Below the pieces are notes generated by a model. The model was not told the origin of the DNA and searched no databases. It was given only the letters and a program-made list of their open reading frames with translations. Both the position numbers and the translations under genes were made by a program. Shown here piece by piece: positions 1 through 7,089 of a stretch of 29,406 nucleotides of DNA. Origin of the DNA: B2-G16 sp964528085 (GTDB lineage: Bacteria; Bipolaricaulota; Bipolaricaulia; UBA7950; UBA9294); assembly GCA_964528085.1 (NCBI GenBank), contig CAZGRE010000015.1:1-29406 (forward strand), written 5' to 3'. Position 1 is the first letter of the stretch. The number at the start of each line of letters is the position of its first letter.

Positions 1-1850
1 ACCGATCCCATCAGGAGGGAGACGAGGATCCCGACGGCGACGACCGTCGTCCCTAGGCCTATCATCTGGCTCTGGGTCATCCGGGTGAACATCCGTTTCA
101 TCAGGATCGTCGGCCCGATCATCCTCGCCTTGACATCCCCCTGGAAGTGCTCGTCCAAGTACGCCTGCACGGTACTCGCCAGCCTCGACACGTCGCTTGA
201 GGAGCCCATCGGATACATCCCAAGGACCGTCCCGGCGGAGAAGTCGCCGAGGGCCATATCCCCTAACTTCCCCCCTTGGAACGAGAAGAGGAGGAGGAGC
301 TGGGCGACGAGCCCACGATCGTCGGGGATCTTGTAGTAGGCCGGATCGTCGGCGTGGAACTTCTGGTTCATCTCCCGCACGAGGTCGGTCAGGGCGATCG
401 TCTTCTTCACCCCGTTCTCGGCGAGGAACTCCTCGAGGGCGACCATCCGGTTGAGGACGGCCGGATCCTTCAGCCCGTCCCGCCGGGAGGTGTCGACCTC
501 GATCATCACCTGCATCCCGCCGGAGAAGTGCTGATCGACGAACTTGAGGATCTTTATCGCCGGATGGTCCTTCCCCAGGAACTCCTCGTTCGACGTCTCG
601 ACGCGTAACCTGGGGAGGCCGGCGGCCATACCTGCGATGATCAAAACGGCGATGACGAGGACGGCGCGGCGATGCCGGATGACGGCGTGCTCGAAACCGA
701 GGAGGAGCCGGGTGAGGGAACGTACCCTCCCCGACCTTCTGACCTTCGGCGGCTTGAGGAGGGAGAGGAACGCTGGGATCAAGAACAAGGAAAGGACCAT
801 CGCCGCGAGGACTCCGACCGCGGTTATCACCCCGAACTCCTTCTGCGGGATGAAGAACGATGAGAGGAGGGAGAGGAAACCGGCCGCCGTGGTGAGCGAT
901 GTCATGATCACCGGCCCCTTCATCTCCTCCATCGTCCTCAGGATCGCCCCGCGCTTCGGGGTCCCTCCGGCGATCTCCTCGTTGTAGCGGTTGAGGACGT
1001 GGATACCATCGGCGATGCCGATCGCAAGGAGGAGGACCGGTGCGATGAACGAGACCATCGTCATCGGGAATCCGGCAAGGGCCATAACCCCCATGGCGAT
1101 CACGACCGAGATGATGACGACGGTGACCGGGATCAGGACCCCCCGGAGGTTCATGAAGCTCAAGAAGAGGACGGCGACCATCAAAAACAGGGCGAGGGGG
1201 AAGAGGACGTTAAGATCGGTCTTCATCTCCTCCTTCATCAGGGAATCGAAGTAGGCGTCCCCGTAGAGGTAGATCTCATCCCCGCCGCCTTCGTACTTAG
1301 CGACGATATCGACGATCTCCTTTGTTATCGCGTACTCGTCCGCATCGACCTCGAGCTCGACCGAGATCGAGGCCGCCTTCCCATCGGAGGAGATGACGTT
1401 CCCCTCGAGCATCCGGTCCCCTTCGACGCGGGCCCTGAACGCCGAAAGGTCCTCAGGGGTCTTCGGGGCCTCCCCGTTCGGAGCGGCCATCCGGACGGTG
1501 AGGGAGTCCTCCGTTCCGGTTATCACCTGGGAGTTGAGCGGGGTGATGACATCCTCCACCCCCCGGATATCGGCGAACGCGTCGGCCATCTCCTCGATCT
1601 TGCGAAGGGTCGCCTCGTTGAACACCCCGTTTTCGTTCCGGATCATCACCAATATCCCGAACGAGCGGCCGTACTTTGCCTCCGCCTCGTCGAGGAGCTT
1701 GATGATTGGATCGTCCTTGCTCAAGAACTTACGAAAGTCGGTCTCCTCGGTTAGATGCGGGATCGCAAACGACATCCCGAGCGCAACCGCCGCCACGATC
1801 GCGATCGTCCAGAACGGCCGATCCACAGCGAATTTGAACAGACGGTTCAC
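1..1850 (-). CDS. RND/MMPL-family membrane exporter (partial, C-terminus beyond window)
   Basis: The frame is open from a GTG at 1850 to the left edge, giving about 616 residues without a stop. It starts VNRLFKFAVDRPFWTIAIV, a short cytoplasmic lead into TM1. A periplasmic loop follows, then a cluster of membrane segments containing GIADGIHVLNRYNEE, which resembles the conserved TM4 region of the MMPL/HAE-3 branch of the RND superfamily. The second half then begins with another TM (LVIAVLIIAGMAAGLP) and a loop, ETSNEEFLGKDHPAIKIL, that mirrors the first loop (TEETDFRKFLSKDDPIIKLL), showing the usual internal duplication. Full-length members have about 750-900 residues and 12 TMs, so the last four to five TMs are missing here. 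Members export lipids, hopanoids or small molecules using the proton gradient. The GTG overlaps the TGA of the upstream secreted-protein gene by 4 bases, so the two are probably co-translated. Substrate unknown. Confidence 0.9.
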   Translation of the reverse strand, partial: MNRLFKFAVDRPFWTIAIVAAVALGMSFAIPHLTEETDFRKFLSKDDPIIKLLDEAEAKYGRSFGILVMIRNENGVFNEATLRKIEEMADAFADIRGVEDVITPLNSQVITGTEDSLTVRMAAPNGEAPKTPEDLSAFRARVEGDRMLEGNVISSDGKAASISVELEVDADEYAITKEIVDIVAKYEGGGDEIYLYGDAYFDSLMKEEMKTDLNVLFPLALFLMVAVLFLSFMNLRGVLIPVTVVIISVVIAMGVMALAGFPMTMVSFIAPVLLLAIGIADGIHVLNRYNEEIAGGTPKRGAILRTMEEMKGPVIMTSLTTAAGFLSLLSSFFIPQKEFGVITAVGVLAAMVLSLFLIPAFLSLLKPPKVRRSGRVRSLTRLLLGFEHAVIRHRRAVLVIAVLIIAGMAAGLPRLRVETSNEEFLGKDHPAIKILKFVDQHFSGGMQVMIEVDTSRRDGLKDPAVLNRMVALEEFLAENGVKKTIALTDLVREMNQKFHADDPAYYKIPDDRGLVAQLLLLFSFQGGKLGDMALGDFSAGTVLGMYPMGSSSDVSRLASTVQAYLDEHFQGDVKARMIGPTILMKRMFTRMTQSQMIGLGTTVVAVGILVSLLMGS

Positions 1851-2338
1851 TTAAGCCACCCTTCATTCACGTATAGCGCCGAAAGGAACGAAAGGAGGAA
1901 GTCGTCGTACAGGCCGACCGGCCTTGCTCCCCCTCCGAAGACGCGCCCGATCACCCCGTCGACGAGATCGATCCCGGAGCGGACCACCGGCGGGAGGGAA
2001 AGAAGGCCGTTGCTCACGATCCAGATCCAATCGGCAGAACCATCGTCGATTCCGCGCGGGACGACGATGATCAGGTCATAGGGGGCACCGTCCGGCTCCG
2101 CCCCGGCGAGGGGATCGTCCCAGCTCGATTCGACGTCGGCCAGTCGGTAGGAGACCTCGAAGGGCCCCATCCCCTTAAGCATCCCGACGAGGCCGGCGAC
2201 CCGCATCGTCGAGGCGAGCGTCTTCGTCTCATCGACGACGAGGACCCGTACCCCGGCCTGAGCGACAGCGAGGCTGGAAACAGCGACAACGACCGCGATG
2301 ACGAACGCCAACGTACTTGCAAATGCAGACCCCTTCAC
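1847..2338 (-). CDS. Secreted protein of unknown function in regulator-exporter operon
   Basis: 163 residues from a GTG at 2338, with a good ribosome site (AAGGAGGAGG) seven bases upstream. Residues 1-28 form a signal peptide (hydrophobic core AFVIAVVVAV, likely cleavage after AQA at 28). The mature part has mixed alpha/beta character with hydrophobic strands (VRVLVVDE, YDLIIVVPRG) and ends WLK, without a clear second membrane anchor. I do not recognise a family. Both ends overlap neighbours by 4 bases (GTGA): the regulator upstream and the RND exporter downstream. That placement makes it a likely periplasmic partner of the exporter, perhaps a substrate-delivery or assembly factor. This role is inferred from context only. 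Confidence 0.85.
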   Translation of the reverse strand: MKGSAFASTLAFVIAVVVAVSSLAVAQAGVRVLVVDETKTLASTMRVAGLVGMLKGMGPFEVSYRLADVESSWDDPLAGAEPDGAPYDLIIVVPRGIDDGSADWIWIVSNGLLSLPPVVRSGIDLVDGVIGRVFGGGARPVGLYDDFLLSFLSALYVNEGWLK

Positions 2339-2847
2339 TGGCGATCCTCCTCCTTAAGCTTCTCAAGGGACCTCTTGACCAATCCCGGCCTCCTCTTCCT
2401 CCAACGCTCGACGAGGCCGGGGAGCTCGTCGGCGAGGAAGTCCGTGAACGCCTTCATCTCGACCAGCCGGCGCCGCATCTCGATCGGCTCCCGTCTCATG
2501 ATCTCAAGCCCCTCCTCGACGAGGCGGACGTGCCGCTCGAAATGCTCGGTCGAGCGGACGAACAGCTCCTCCCACAGGTTCGGCCGTATCCGGTAGTAAC
2601 GCCGTCGATGCCCGGGAAGGCTGACCTTCTCCAGAATCCCGATTCGAAGGAGGAGCCGGGTCGCCATGCTGATCGCCCCCTTGCTCGCCTGAAGCTCCTC
2701 CGCGAGCTCGTCGAGCGCCATGTGCGGCGGGACGCAGATCAACAGTGCGCCGATCACCTTCCCGGCCATGTGTGGAAGGGCGTGTTCATCCATCAGATTG
2801 CCGGCGTCCTCGATGAAACGCCGGCGGGCATCTCGATCGTCTTCCAC
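2335..2847 (-). CDS. GbsR/MarR-type winged-helix transcriptional regulator
   Basis: 170 residues from the GTG at 2847, preceded by CGGAGGAGG six bases upstream. An in-frame TTG at 2904 would add 19 residues, but it has no ribosome site and lies in the promoter. The N-terminal 25-90 region is a winged helix: ALDELAEELQASKGAISMATRLL is the helix-turn-helix and KVSLPGHRRRYYRI the wing. The pattern 'SKGAIS' followed by a GHRRRYY wing matches the GbsR subgroup of MarR proteins. The C-terminal half is long charged helices typical of dimerisation. It is the first gene of a three-gene unit with a secreted protein and an RND exporter, so it probably represses this unit in response to the exported compound. 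An inverted repeat over the -35 region is a candidate autoregulatory operator. Confidence 0.85.
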   Translation of the reverse strand: MEDDRDARRRFIEDAGNLMDEHALPHMAGKVIGALLICVPPHMALDELAEELQASKGAISMATRLLLRIGILEKVSLPGHRRRYYRIRPNLWEELFVRSTEHFERHVRLVEEGLEIMRREPIEMRRRLVEMKAFTDFLADELPGLVERWRKRRPGLVKRSLEKLKEEDRQ

Positions 2848-2875
2848 GGTCGGCCTCCTCCGAGCAGGTGGAGGG

Positions 2876-2904
2876 AGTTTATTGCCCGACGAGTGTTCAG
2901 ACAA
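2876..2904 (-). promoter_or_regulatory. Predicted promoter of the GbsR-exporter operon
   Basis: Reading the minus strand, TTGTCT (2899-2904) and TAAACT (2876-2881) are separated by 17 bases. Each matches the sigma-70 consensus at four of six positions. Transcription would start near 2869, about 20 bases before the GTG at 2847. It sits in the gap between the permease gene and this operon. Confidence 0.5.
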
Positions 2905-2921
2905 GATTGAACAAACTGAAC
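2895..2921. promoter_or_regulatory. Inverted repeat GTTCAG-N15-CTGAAC, candidate operator
   Basis: GTTCAG at 2895-2900 and CTGAAC at 2916-2921 form perfect 6-base arms separated by 15 bases. A further minus-strand TTGTTCAA lies between them, so the half-site TGTTCA occurs more than once. The dyad covers the predicted -35 element, a position suited to repression by the regulator encoded just downstream. The spacing and the assignment to this regulator are inference. Confidence 0.45.
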
Positions 2922-2938
2922 AAGGGATAAGGACGGCC

Positions 2939-3859
2939 CTACTCGATCGGGGGGAACGTCCGGCTGCGTCGCAACTGAGCGAGGCTGATGCCGATAAGAG
3001 CGATCGCCATCGCCAGCATCTGCATGGGCCTCAGCCGGTCCCCCAACGCTCCCCAGGCGATCAGCGCGGTCCCGATCGGAGTGAGGTTGAGGAGGATGTT
3101 CGCCTCGCCGGCGTGGAGGGAGCGGAGGGCGTGGTTGAACAGGAGGTAGGCAGCAAGCGTGTTCACCGCCGCCAATCCGACGATGATCCCCCACCCAGCG
3201 AGGGGGAGGCGCGGGATCCCCTCAACGAGGAAGGCGACGATGAGGAGCCCGCCACCGCCGATCACGAGCGGAATTCCGGTCAGGACGAGGTTGCTGACGT
3301 CCCCCGACCGGGCCAGGTCCCTCCCGAAGACCGGGAGGACGGCGAAGCTTATCGTCGCCAGGGCGAGCATCCCGATCGCCAGTGGAGGGACCGGCTGAAT
3401 CCCGAACGAAAAGAACAGCACGGTCCCTCCCATCGCAACGACTATCCCGAGAAGATGGAGGATCCCTGAGCGCTCCTTCAGGTAGAAAAACTCGAGCGCC
3501 AAGACCGGAATCGGGGTGAGACAGAGGGAGAGCGAGGCCGCAGTCGGCCTCACCAGGGTCAGGGCGAGGAAGAGGGCGCCGTTTCCGATCAGGTACTGGG
3601 AAAGCCCGATCGCGAAAAGGCGGGGCCAGACCCGGACCGCCGGCCTCGCCCGACCGGCCGAGGAGGCGATCACCGCGGGGAGGAGGACGAACCCCGCCAT
3701 CGAATAGCGGAGGGCGGCGACGGTGAACGGACCGGCATAGGCGAAGGCGACCTTCACCCCGACGAACGACGATGCCCATATCGCAGACACGAGGACCGCC
3801 TCGGCGATCGGGAGGACGCGAGAGCGAAGGAGACCGGGGATCAGCCGTCCATCTTTCAT
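2939..3859 (-). CDS. EamA/DMT-superfamily permease
   Basis: 306 residues with about ten hydrophobic segments arranged as two EamA repeats (roughly residues 18-150 and 160-295). The first repeat has the usual AEAVLVSAIWASSFVGVKVA opening and PFTVAALRYSMAG. The second contains NTLAAYLLFNHALRSLHAGEANILLNLTPIGTALIAW, typical of the RhaT/YdcZ-like drug/metabolite transporter superfamily. Members export metabolites or amino acids, and substrate cannot be read from sequence. The ATG at 3859 has no Shine-Dalgarno sequence. A TATGAT box (minus strand, 3866-3871) ends only six bases before it, so the message may be leaderless. It is divergent from the NEW3/ABC operon. Confidence 0.88.
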   Translation of the reverse strand: MKDGRLIPGLLRSRVLPIAEAVLVSAIWASSFVGVKVAFAYAGPFTVAALRYSMAGFVLLPAVIASSAGRARPAVRVWPRLFAIGLSQYLIGNGALFLALTLVRPTAASLSLCLTPIPVLALEFFYLKERSGILHLLGIVVAMGGTVLFFSFGIQPVPPLAIGMLALATISFAVLPVFGRDLARSGDVSNLVLTGIPLVIGGGGLLIVAFLVEGIPRLPLAGWGIIVGLAAVNTLAAYLLFNHALRSLHAGEANILLNLTPIGTALIAWGALGDRLRPMQMLAMAIALIGISLAQLRRSRTFPPIE

Positions 3860-3917
3860 GGGGCAATCATACCGTCAAACCGGGACACAAACGAGAAAAA
3901 ACCCTTCCTCAACCCCC

Positions 3918-3945
3918 TCGACAAGATGGTCTGCGTTGCTATAAT
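3918..3945 (+). promoter_or_regulatory. Strong extended -10 promoter of the NEW3/ABC operon
   Basis: TCGACA at 3918-3923 (five of six to consensus), a 16-base spacer, and a perfect TATAAT at 3940-3945 preceded by TGC (extended -10). Transcription would start near 3952, leaving a 30-base leader with a GGAGGT ribosome site at 3969-3974. Confidence 0.75.
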
Positions 3946-3981
3946 CGGGGCCAAAGTATGCTGAATACGGAGGTGGATGGA

Positions 3982-5235
3982 ATGATGGCGACGAGCCTAC
4001 TTCCTCGGGGCCGATTCCTTCTCATCACCGGGACTCTGACCGCACTCCTCCTTTCGGTCACCCCGATCGGGTTCGGCCAACGGGCAGTGAACGTGTACAC
4101 CGACTATCCATCCGTCGTGATTCACGAAGGGAAGGAACTCTCACTCGACCTTCACCTGACGAACGCCGGCGGACAGGAGGAGGAAGTCCTCCTCTCCGTC
4201 GCGGGCCCGGACGGCTGGAACGCCCGCTTCGAGACGTCATCCTACCCGACGATTCAGATCAAGGCGGTCGACCTCCGCCCCGGCCAGACGGGAAAGGACG
4301 GGGTAACGATCAGGTTCAAGGCCCGCCCCCCTGCCGGGACACCGCCTGACACCTACTCGTTCGTCCTCACCGCCAAAGGGAAGGACGGGACCCTGATCCG
4401 GGAGATCCCGATCGAGGTGACCCTGAAAGGGGAGGCCCCTGCGGAGGAGACATCGACCGAGGAGGGTCTCGAGCTCGCGACCGACTATCCATCCCTTCAG
4501 GCCGCTCCCGGGGATCAGGTGTCGTTCAACGTCTCGATCCACAACAAGGCGAGCGACGAGCGGATCGTCGACCTCGGGGCAAACGCCCCGATCGGCTGGC
4601 GGATAGGCTTCGTCCCCCGCTACCAGAGCCAGCAGATCACCTCGATCAAGATCGCTGGGAACGGGACGGAGACCGTCCGCGTTCAGGTGACCCCACCGGC
4701 GATCGCCGCATCGGGGGAGGTCCCGATCACGTTCGTCGCCCGGACCGGTTCGGTCGAGGAGAAGCTCGATCTTAACGTCACCGTCCTCGGAACTCCCAAT
4801 CTGAAAATAGGTTCCGAGGCCGAGATCACCGGAACCGGCGAGACGCGGAACATCCGCGCGACCGAAGGCCGCGAACGGACCTATACCTTCTACCTGTGGA
4901 ACGAAGGGACGGCCCCGCTGCACGACCTCCACCTGTTCGCTTCAAAGCCGCAGGACTGGGAGGTGACGGTCGATCCGGAGCGGATCGACCTCCTCGAGCC
5001 GATATCGCAGACGCGTAAACCAGAGGCGATCACCGTCAAGATCCGCCCGCGCTCCCGCGCGATCCCGGGAGACTACCAGGTGACCGTGACCGCAGCGGCC
5101 CAGGAACAGCACGACCATATCGACATCCGGGTGAGCGTCGGTAGCTCGATGAAGTGGGGCTGGATCGGCGTCGGCGTCGTATTGATCGTCGTCGCCGGTC
5201 TGGTCGGGATCTTCGTCCGGCTCGGGAGGCGCTGA
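3982..5235 (+). CDS. Membrane-anchored NEW3-domain protein (COG1470 type)
   Basis: 417 residues from the ATG at 3982, chosen because GGAGGT lies eight bases upstream; an in-frame start further 5' would run through the promoter. Residues 12-32 are a signal/anchor segment. Three Ig-like NEW3 repeats follow (about 35-150, 158-270, 275-385), each with a phrase like YPSVVIHEGKELSLDLHLTN or YPSLQAAPGDQVSFNVSIHN near the start and a GWRIGF/DWEVTV strand. A single TM near 388-412 (WGWIGVGVVLIVVAGLVGIF) ends in a positive stop-transfer RLGRR, so the repeats face outside. Such proteins commonly sit directly upstream of an ABC-2 ATPase and permease, as here with one base between genes. It probably acts as an extracytoplasmic partner of the transporter; the cargo is unknown. 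Confidence 0.9.
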   Translation: MMATSLLPRGRFLLITGTLTALLLSVTPIGFGQRAVNVYTDYPSVVIHEGKELSLDLHLTNAGGQEEEVLLSVAGPDGWNARFETSSYPTIQIKAVDLRPGQTGKDGVTIRFKARPPAGTPPDTYSFVLTAKGKDGTLIREIPIEVTLKGEAPAEETSTEEGLELATDYPSLQAAPGDQVSFNVSIHNKASDERIVDLGANAPIGWRIGFVPRYQSQQITSIKIAGNGTETVRVQVTPPAIAASGEVPITFVARTGSVEEKLDLNVTVLGTPNLKIGSEAEITGTGETRNIRATEGRERTYTFYLWNEGTAPLHDLHLFASKPQDWEVTVDPERIDLLEPISQTRKPEAITVKIRPRSRAIPGDYQVTVTAAAQEQHDHIDIRVSVGSSMKWGWIGVGVVLIVVAGLVGIFVRLGRR

Positions 5236-5236
5236 G

Positions 5237-6154
5237 ATGCCAGCCGTCGAGACGACCTCCCTTCGGAAGGTCTACGGGGATACGGTCGCCGTCGACCGGC
5301 TCGACATTAGGATCGAGGAGGGCGAGATCTACGGCCTCCTCGGCCCGAACGGATCGGGGAAGACGACGACGATCCTCCTCCTCCTCGGCCTGACCGAGCC
5401 GACCGGGGGATCGGTCCGCGTCCTCGGCCGGGATCCCGTGCGCGACGGGCTCGTCGTCAAGCGACAGCTCGGCTACCTCCCGGAGAACGTCGGGTTCTAC
5501 GACGACCTGACCGCCCGTGAGAACATCCGCTTCATCGCCCGGTTGAACCGGATCCCCGATCGCGAGTCGAAGCGGCCGATCGAGGAGGCCCTCGACGCGG
5601 TCGGCCTGGCCGATGTCGCCGACAGGCCGGTCAGGACGTACTCGCGCGGGATGCGGCAGCGGCTCGGGATCGCCGAGGTCCTGCTGAAGGACCCCGGGCT
5701 CGCCATCCTCGACGAGCCGACGTCCGGGATCGACCCGGAGGGGGCGACGGAGATCCTCGACATCATCGTCCGGATGCGGGATGAGCGCGGGATGACCGTC
5801 CTCCTCTCATCGCACCTCCTCCATCAGGTGCAGCGGGTCTGCGACCGGGTCGGGATCCTCCACCGCGGCCGGCTCGTCGCGGAGGGAACGTTCGATCAAC
5901 TCAGCTCCCCCTCCGAAGAGGAGCGGATCATCGAGATCCGCGCCCGCGGCCTCGACGAGGAAGGGATCGACGCGATCCGCTCGATCGACGGGGTGAGCGA
6001 TGTCGTCGCTGCCGGCGAATGGATCCGGGTCCGCGGGAACCCGCCGGACGGGGAGCTCGCCCGCGCCATCATCGAAGCGAACGGGGAGCTTGTGGAGCTG
6101 CGCGGAAAGACAGCCACGCTCGAAGACGTCTATCTTCGCTACTTCCAGGAGTGA
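5237..6154 (+). CDS. ABC transporter ATP-binding protein (CcmA/NosF type)
   Basis: 305 residues starting one base after the NEW3 gene, with GGGAGGCG as ribosome site. Walker A is GPNGSGKT (36-43). The signature loop is the degenerate SRGMRQRL seen in ABC-2 export ATPases, Walker B is LAILDEPTSGIDPEG, and the H-loop is LLSSHLLHQV. The extra C-terminal 80 residues (from about 220) form the small accessory domain typical of drug and NosF-like exporters, ending in LEDVYLRYFQE. It powers the permease encoded five bases downstream. The gene order NEW3 protein, ATPase, permease indicates export or membrane remodelling rather than uptake. Confidence 0.95.
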   Translation: MPAVETTSLRKVYGDTVAVDRLDIRIEEGEIYGLLGPNGSGKTTTILLLLGLTEPTGGSVRVLGRDPVRDGLVVKRQLGYLPENVGFYDDLTARENIRFIARLNRIPDRESKRPIEEALDAVGLADVADRPVRTYSRGMRQRLGIAEVLLKDPGLAILDEPTSGIDPEGATEILDIIVRMRDERGMTVLLSSHLLHQVQRVCDRVGILHRGRLVAEGTFDQLSSPSEEERIIEIRARGLDEEGIDAIRSIDGVSDVVAAGEWIRVRGNPPDGELARAIIEANGELVELRGKTATLEDVYLRYFQE

Positions 6155-6159
6155 TCAGA

Positions 6160-7089
6160 ATGAGCGTCGTCTTTTGGAAGGAGTTGGCGGACCACTTCGG
6201 GAGCAAGCGGTTCATCATCTTCTTCGCCCTGATATTGATCGTCGCCGGTGGGGCGGTATACCTCGCCGGAACGGATTTCGCCAAGAGCCCGGAATCGACC
6301 GGACCGTTCGTCTACCTTCAGCTGTTCACCTCGTCGAACGGCGGGCTCCCGTCGTTTTTGACGTTCCTCTCGTTCTTCGGCCCGCTGATCGGGATCCTCC
6401 TCGGGTTCGACGCGGTGAACGGCGAGTTCGCGCGGGGGACGGTCAGCCGCGTCCTCGCCCAGCCGATCTGGCGGGACTCGTGGATAAACGGGAAGTTCCT
6501 CGCCGGCCTCGGGGCGCTGGCGATCGTCCTTTCCGGGATCATACTGATCGTGATCGGCCTCGGAATATTCGCCCTCGGCTTCCCGCCGAGCGGGAGCGAG
6601 CTCCTCCGGCTTCTGATCTTCTTCGCCGTGGGGACGGTCTACCTCGGCTTCTGGCTCAGCCTGGGGATCCTCTTCTCGATCGTCTTCCGGCACGCGGCAT
6701 CGTCGGCCCTCGCGTCGATCGCGTTCTGGCTCGTCTTCACCCTCCTTCTCTTCATGGCGGCCGATCTGATCGCAAACCAGATCGCACCGGTCACCGCGAG
6801 CTCGACGGCGGCCGCGTGGACGAGGAACGAACAGATCCGCGAGATGGTCCTCCGCTTCTCGCCGGTGGCCCTGTTCGAGGAGGCGACGAACGCGCTACTC
6901 GTCCCGAGCTACCGCGGCCTCGGGATGGTCGAGATGCTCACCCATCCGCAGGTACCGACGAATCCCCTCTCGATCGGGCAGAGCATGCTGATCGTCTGGC
7001 CGCAGCTCGTCGGGCTGATCGGCCTGACCGCGATCTGCTTCGCCATCTCCTACGTCATCTTCATGCGGCGGGAGATAAGATCGACCTAG
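6160..7089 (+). CDS. ABC-2 type permease (NosY-like)
   Basis: 309 residues from the ATG at 6160; the frame is open further upstream, but that part lies inside the ATPase gene. The start MSVVFWKELADHFGSKRF is the amphipathic lead seen in NosY-type permeases. Six hydrophobic segments follow, with FDAVNGEFARGTVSRVLAQP between TM2 and TM3, a hallmark of ABC-2 permeases. The large loop before the last TM (about residues 215-285) is extracytoplasmic. It completes the transporter with the ATPase and the NEW3 protein. The stop TAG at 7087-7089 is shared, as the palindrome CTAG, with the stop of the convergent peptidase gene. Confidence 0.93.
   Translation: MSVVFWKELADHFGSKRFIIFFALILIVAGGAVYLAGTDFAKSPESTGPFVYLQLFTSSNGGLPSFLTFLSFFGPLIGILLGFDAVNGEFARGTVSRVLAQPIWRDSWINGKFLAGLGALAIVLSGIILIVIGLGIFALGFPPSGSELLRLLIFFAVGTVYLGFWLSLGILFSIVFRHAASSALASIAFWLVFTLLLFMAADLIANQIAPVTASSTAAAWTRNEQIREMVLRFSPVALFEEATNALLVPSYRGLGMVEMLTHPQVPTNPLSIGQSMLIVWPQLVGLIGLTAICFAISYVIFMRREIRST

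Noticed and set aside
2848..2904. N-terminal extension of the GbsR-type regulator from a TTG at 2904
   Set aside because: That start lacks a ribosome site and overlaps the inverted repeat and promoter. The GTG at 2847 has an ideal Shine-Dalgarno and begins at the conserved domain.
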